DNA of 64,000 nt from Paraburkholderia kururiensis JCM 10599 = LMG 19447 (GTDB lineage: Bacteria > Pseudomonadota > Gammaproteobacteria > Burkholderiales > Burkholderiaceae): assembly GCF_003986935.1 (NCBI RefSeq), contig NZ_RJZE01000016.1:124001-188000 (forward strand). The letters are read 5' to 3'. Within the stretch, counting starts at the first letter, position 1; each line of letters starts with the position of its first letter. The position numbers were made by a program, and so were the translations under genes. Under the pieces are notes generated by a model that searched no databases, was not told the DNA's origin, and saw only the letters and a program-made list of their open reading frames with translations. Below are positions 62,170 to 64,000 of this stretch, piece by piece.

Positions 62170-62454
62170 TTACATGTGGTTGACTTCGTCGGGCAGCGTA
62201 TAGAACGTCGGGTGACGATAGATCTTGTCGCCCGCAGGCTCGAAGAGCGCGTCCTTCTCGTTCGGGTCCGACGCGGTGATCGCCGACGACGGCACCACCC
62301 AGATGCTCACGCCTTCCTGGCGCCGCGTGTAGACGTCGCGGGCCATGCGCAGCGCCATCGACGCGTCCGCCGCGTGCAGGCTGCCGCAATGCTTGTGATC
62401 GAGCCCTTGCTTGCTGCGCACGAACACTTCCCAGATGGGCCATTCCTTGTTCAT
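62170..62454 (-). CDS. paaB: Phenylacetyl-CoA epoxidase subunit PaaB
   Basis: A 94-residue small subunit. It starts MNKEWPIWEVFVRSKQGLDH and contains GSLHAADASMALRMARDVYTRR, which match PaaB throughout. Like PaaC it is required for the epoxidase complex. The ATG at 62454 has CAGGAGATTCAC upstream. A 125-base gap separates it from paaA, longer than other gaps in the operon. Length is normal. Confidence 0.95.
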   Translation of the reverse strand: MNKEWPIWEVFVRSKQGLDHKHCGSLHAADASMALRMARDVYTRRQEGVSIWVVPSSAITASDPNEKDALFEPAGDKIYRHPTFYTLPDEVNHM

Positions 62455-62579
62455 CGTGAATCTCCTGGAGTCTCTTGCTGATCGTTCGTTCGGGCGGGTC
62501 TTGCGCATGTGTTGCGCTTGATGCCTTTGGGCCCGCGGGGCTGTGACGCGATTGGTGTGGCGGCTGGCGCGGGCAAGTG

Positions 62580-63578
62580 TCAGGCGGCTTGCTGGGCGGC
62601 GCGCAGGCGTACTTTTTCTGCGTGGGCGATGGCGGCTTCGCGCACCCAGGCGCCGTCATCGTGTGCCTTGACGCGGGTGGCGAGCCGCTCGCGGTTGCAC
62701 GGGCCGTCGCCGTTCACGACGCGCCAGAACTCGTCCCAGTCGATCACGCCGTAGTCGTAATGGCCGCGCGCTTCGTTCCAGCGCAGATCGGAGTCGGGCA
62801 GCGTGACGCCGAGAACCTTGGCCTGTTCGACCGTGGCATCGACGAATTTCTGGCGCAGATCGTCGTTCGAAATGCGCTTGATGCCCCATTTCGTCGACTG
62901 GTTGCTGTGGATCGAATCGGCGTCGCTCGGACCGAACATCATCAGGACCGGCCACCACCAGCGGTTCACCGCCTGTTGCACCAACTCGCGCTGCGCCTCG
63001 GTGCCTTTCATCATGGCGAGGAGGGCGTCGAAGCCTTGCCGCTGGTGAAACGACTCTTCCTTGCAGATGCGGATCATGGCGCGCGCGTAGGGACCGTACG
63101 AGCAGCGGCACAGCGGAATCTGATTCATGATCGCCGCGCCGTCGACGAGCCAGCCGATCACGCCGACGTCGGCCCAGGTGGGCGTCGGGTAATTGAAGAT
63201 GCTCGAGTACTTGGCCTTGCCGGCGTGCAGTGCGTCGATCAACTGGTCGCGCGAGACGCCGAGCGTTTCCGCGGCGCTATAGAGATAAAGGCCGTGGCCG
63301 CCTTCGTCCTGCACCTTGGCCAGCAGGATTGCCTTGCGCTTGAGGCTGGGCGCGCGGGTGATCCAGTTGCCCTCGGGCAGCATGCCGACGATCTCGGAAT
63401 GCGCGTGCTGTGAGATCTGGCGCACGAGCGTTTTGCGATAGGCGTCGGGCATCCAGTCCTGTGGCTCGATTTTTCCGTCGGCCGCGATCGTGGCGTCGAA
63501 GTGGGCCTGCTGGGGCGAGCCGGCGCCGGCATCGAGCGGTGCGACGTTGCCGGGAATGTCGAGGGATTGCGTGTACAT
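62580..63578 (-). CDS. paaA: Phenylacetyl-CoA epoxidase catalytic subunit PaaA
   Basis: A 332-residue di-iron oxygenase that epoxidises phenylacetyl-CoA, opening the aerobic ring-degradation route. Metal-ligand motifs are visible as KVQDEGGHGLYLY and RICKEESFHQRQG (ExxH type). KAYR... QISQHAHSEIVGMLPEG lies in the N-terminal third. It is the first gene of paaABCDE with a promoter at 63616-63643. The 5' leader would be about 30 bases. Length matches the family. Confidence 0.96.
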   Translation of the reverse strand: MYTQSLDIPGNVAPLDAGAGSPQQAHFDATIAADGKIEPQDWMPDAYRKTLVRQISQHAHSEIVGMLPEGNWITRAPSLKRKAILLAKVQDEGGHGLYLYSAAETLGVSRDQLIDALHAGKAKYSSIFNYPTPTWADVGVIGWLVDGAAIMNQIPLCRCSYGPYARAMIRICKEESFHQRQGFDALLAMMKGTEAQRELVQQAVNRWWWPVLMMFGPSDADSIHSNQSTKWGIKRISNDDLRQKFVDATVEQAKVLGVTLPDSDLRWNEARGHYDYGVIDWDEFWRVVNGDGPCNRERLATRVKAHDDGAWVREAAIAHAEKVRLRAAQQAA

Positions 63579-63615
63579 GGCGGGCGCTCGCGTGCGAAGT
63601 TTGTCCGTAGGGCGC

Positions 63616-63643
63616 AGTATAAACCAACCGACCGGTCGGTCAA
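63616..63643 (-). promoter_or_regulatory. paaA promoter
   Basis: On the minus strand TTGACC (63643-63638), a 16-base spacer and TATACT (63621-63616) are close to sigma-70 consensus. Transcription would start about 63609, giving a leader of about 30 bases before the paaA ATG. The spacer contains most of the TetR-type palindrome listed separately. Confidence 0.7.
63627..63640. promoter_or_regulatory. Perfect palindrome ACCGACCGGTCGGT, TetR operator
   Basis: A 14-base perfect palindrome inside the paaA promoter spacer. Binding here would block RNA polymerase. It matches the kind of ACCGACC-CGGTCGGT site described for TetR-type regulators of paa and fatty-acid genes in proteobacteria. The TetR gene at 58888-59490 is the natural candidate. 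Confidence 0.7.
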
Positions 63644-63829
63644 TTTGATTTTCCAGGGCGGCGTGGAGGTGCCGGTCGGCGCGGGGTGGCGCGCGCAGGC
63701 AGCGTCACGGGCGCGGGGAGTCGGGCTTGCCACGGGCCTGTCTTGTCTCGCTTCGTCCCGCTTCGTCCCGCCCGTCGATCAGGCACAATGGCCGCCTTCC
63801 TTCTTCCAGATGCCCCACATCGCTTCAGC

Positions 63830-64000
63830 ATGAAAATTCTTACTCTGGCTGGTGTGCTCGGACTGCTGTTGCCGCTCGCGTCGCCGGCGCTTGCTGCCAC
63901 TCCCGCCGCTCCTGCCGATACCGAGGCGCACTGGGTCGCCGCCTGGGCGACGGCGCTCCAGCCTATTCCCCAGCGGGCAGAGCTGCCGCCGCTCTATCGG
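63830..64000 (+). CDS. SGNH/GDSL hydrolase family protein, N-terminal fragment
   Basis: The first 57 codons of a gene running out of the window. MKILTLAGVLGLLLPLASPA is a Sec signal peptide with cleavage after LAA. The mature part HWVAAWATALQPIPQRAELP matches the opening of bacterial SGNH hydrolases, in which WVxxWxxA is conserved. The catalytic GDS block would lie beyond the window. The enzyme should be periplasmic or secreted, acting on esters or glycan acetyl groups. Confidence 0.65.
   Translation, partial: MKILTLAGVLGLLLPLASPALAATPAAPADTEAHWVAAWATALQPIPQRAELPPLYR

Overview
The window reads as chromosomal DNA of a high-G+C beta-proteobacterium of the Burkholderia/Paraburkholderia group (Burkholderiaceae). 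The pointers are two DUF2957 lipoproteins, the paaABCDE-TetR arrangement, a fused indolepyruvate ferredoxin oxidoreductase, many small proline-, histidine- or tryptophan-rich secreted proteins, and dense coding with strong G/C bias at third positions. The genus cannot be fixed from sequence reading alone. No rRNA, tRNA, CRISPR array, insertion sequence or phage was seen.

Layout. 1-5.7 kb: the tail of a TraB/GumN gene, then a leftward pxpB-pxpC-pxpA (5-oxoprolinase) run followed by the DUF969/DUF979 membrane pair, with a divergent MarR-like regulator at 5222. 5.8-19 kb: housekeeping genes (5-formyl-THF cyclo-ligase, lytic transglycosylase, NDUFA9-like protein, GST, cca, DUF2905, MidA-type methyltransferase, pteridine-reductase-like SDR, dihydroneopterin aldolase, ttcA, glmU, glmS). 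19.0-26.3 kb: a leftward orphan type VI secretion cargo module (vgrG, DUF4123 adaptor, VasX/BTH_I2691-like effector, DUF6708 membrane protein, PAAR) whose effector part is clearly poorer in G+C than its surroundings. 26.6-34 kb: a DedA-PAP2-LssY fusion and a patch of small exported proteins, a J-domain protein and a DMT transporter. 34-39 kb: a Mut7-C protein, an HIBADH-type dehydrogenase, LysE and MFS transporters and a LysR regulator. 39.1-39.2 kb: a candidate small RNA with anti-Shine-Dalgarno motifs. 39.3-43.1 kb: OmpW and two DUF2957 lipoproteins. 43.6-51.4 kb: argC, a flavodoxin-like protein, a YbhB protein, pyrE, an AAHS-type MFS transporter and maeB. 51.6-63.6 kb: an aromatic-acid neighbourhood (indolepyruvate oxidoreductase, hpd with an Lrp-type regulator, and the phenylacetyl-CoA epoxidase operon paaABCDE with its TetR regulator and a readable promoter/operator). 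The window ends in the start of an SGNH/GDSL hydrolase.

How the parts fit. The 5-oxoproline block probably couples uptake (inferred for DUF969/DUF979) to ATP-dependent cleavage to glutamate. In the T6SS module VgrG and PAAR would form the spike tip, the DUF4123 protein would load the effector, and the DUF6708 protein is the best positional candidate for immunity. The 51-64 kb block handles 2-oxo acids and phenylacetate derived from aromatic amino acids, under Lrp- and TetR-type control. The most interesting items are the sRNA at about 39140-39202, the T6SS module with its compositional break, the catalytically degenerate PAP2 domain in the DedA fusion, the DUF969/DUF979 link to 5-oxoproline, and the operator embedded in the paaA promoter.
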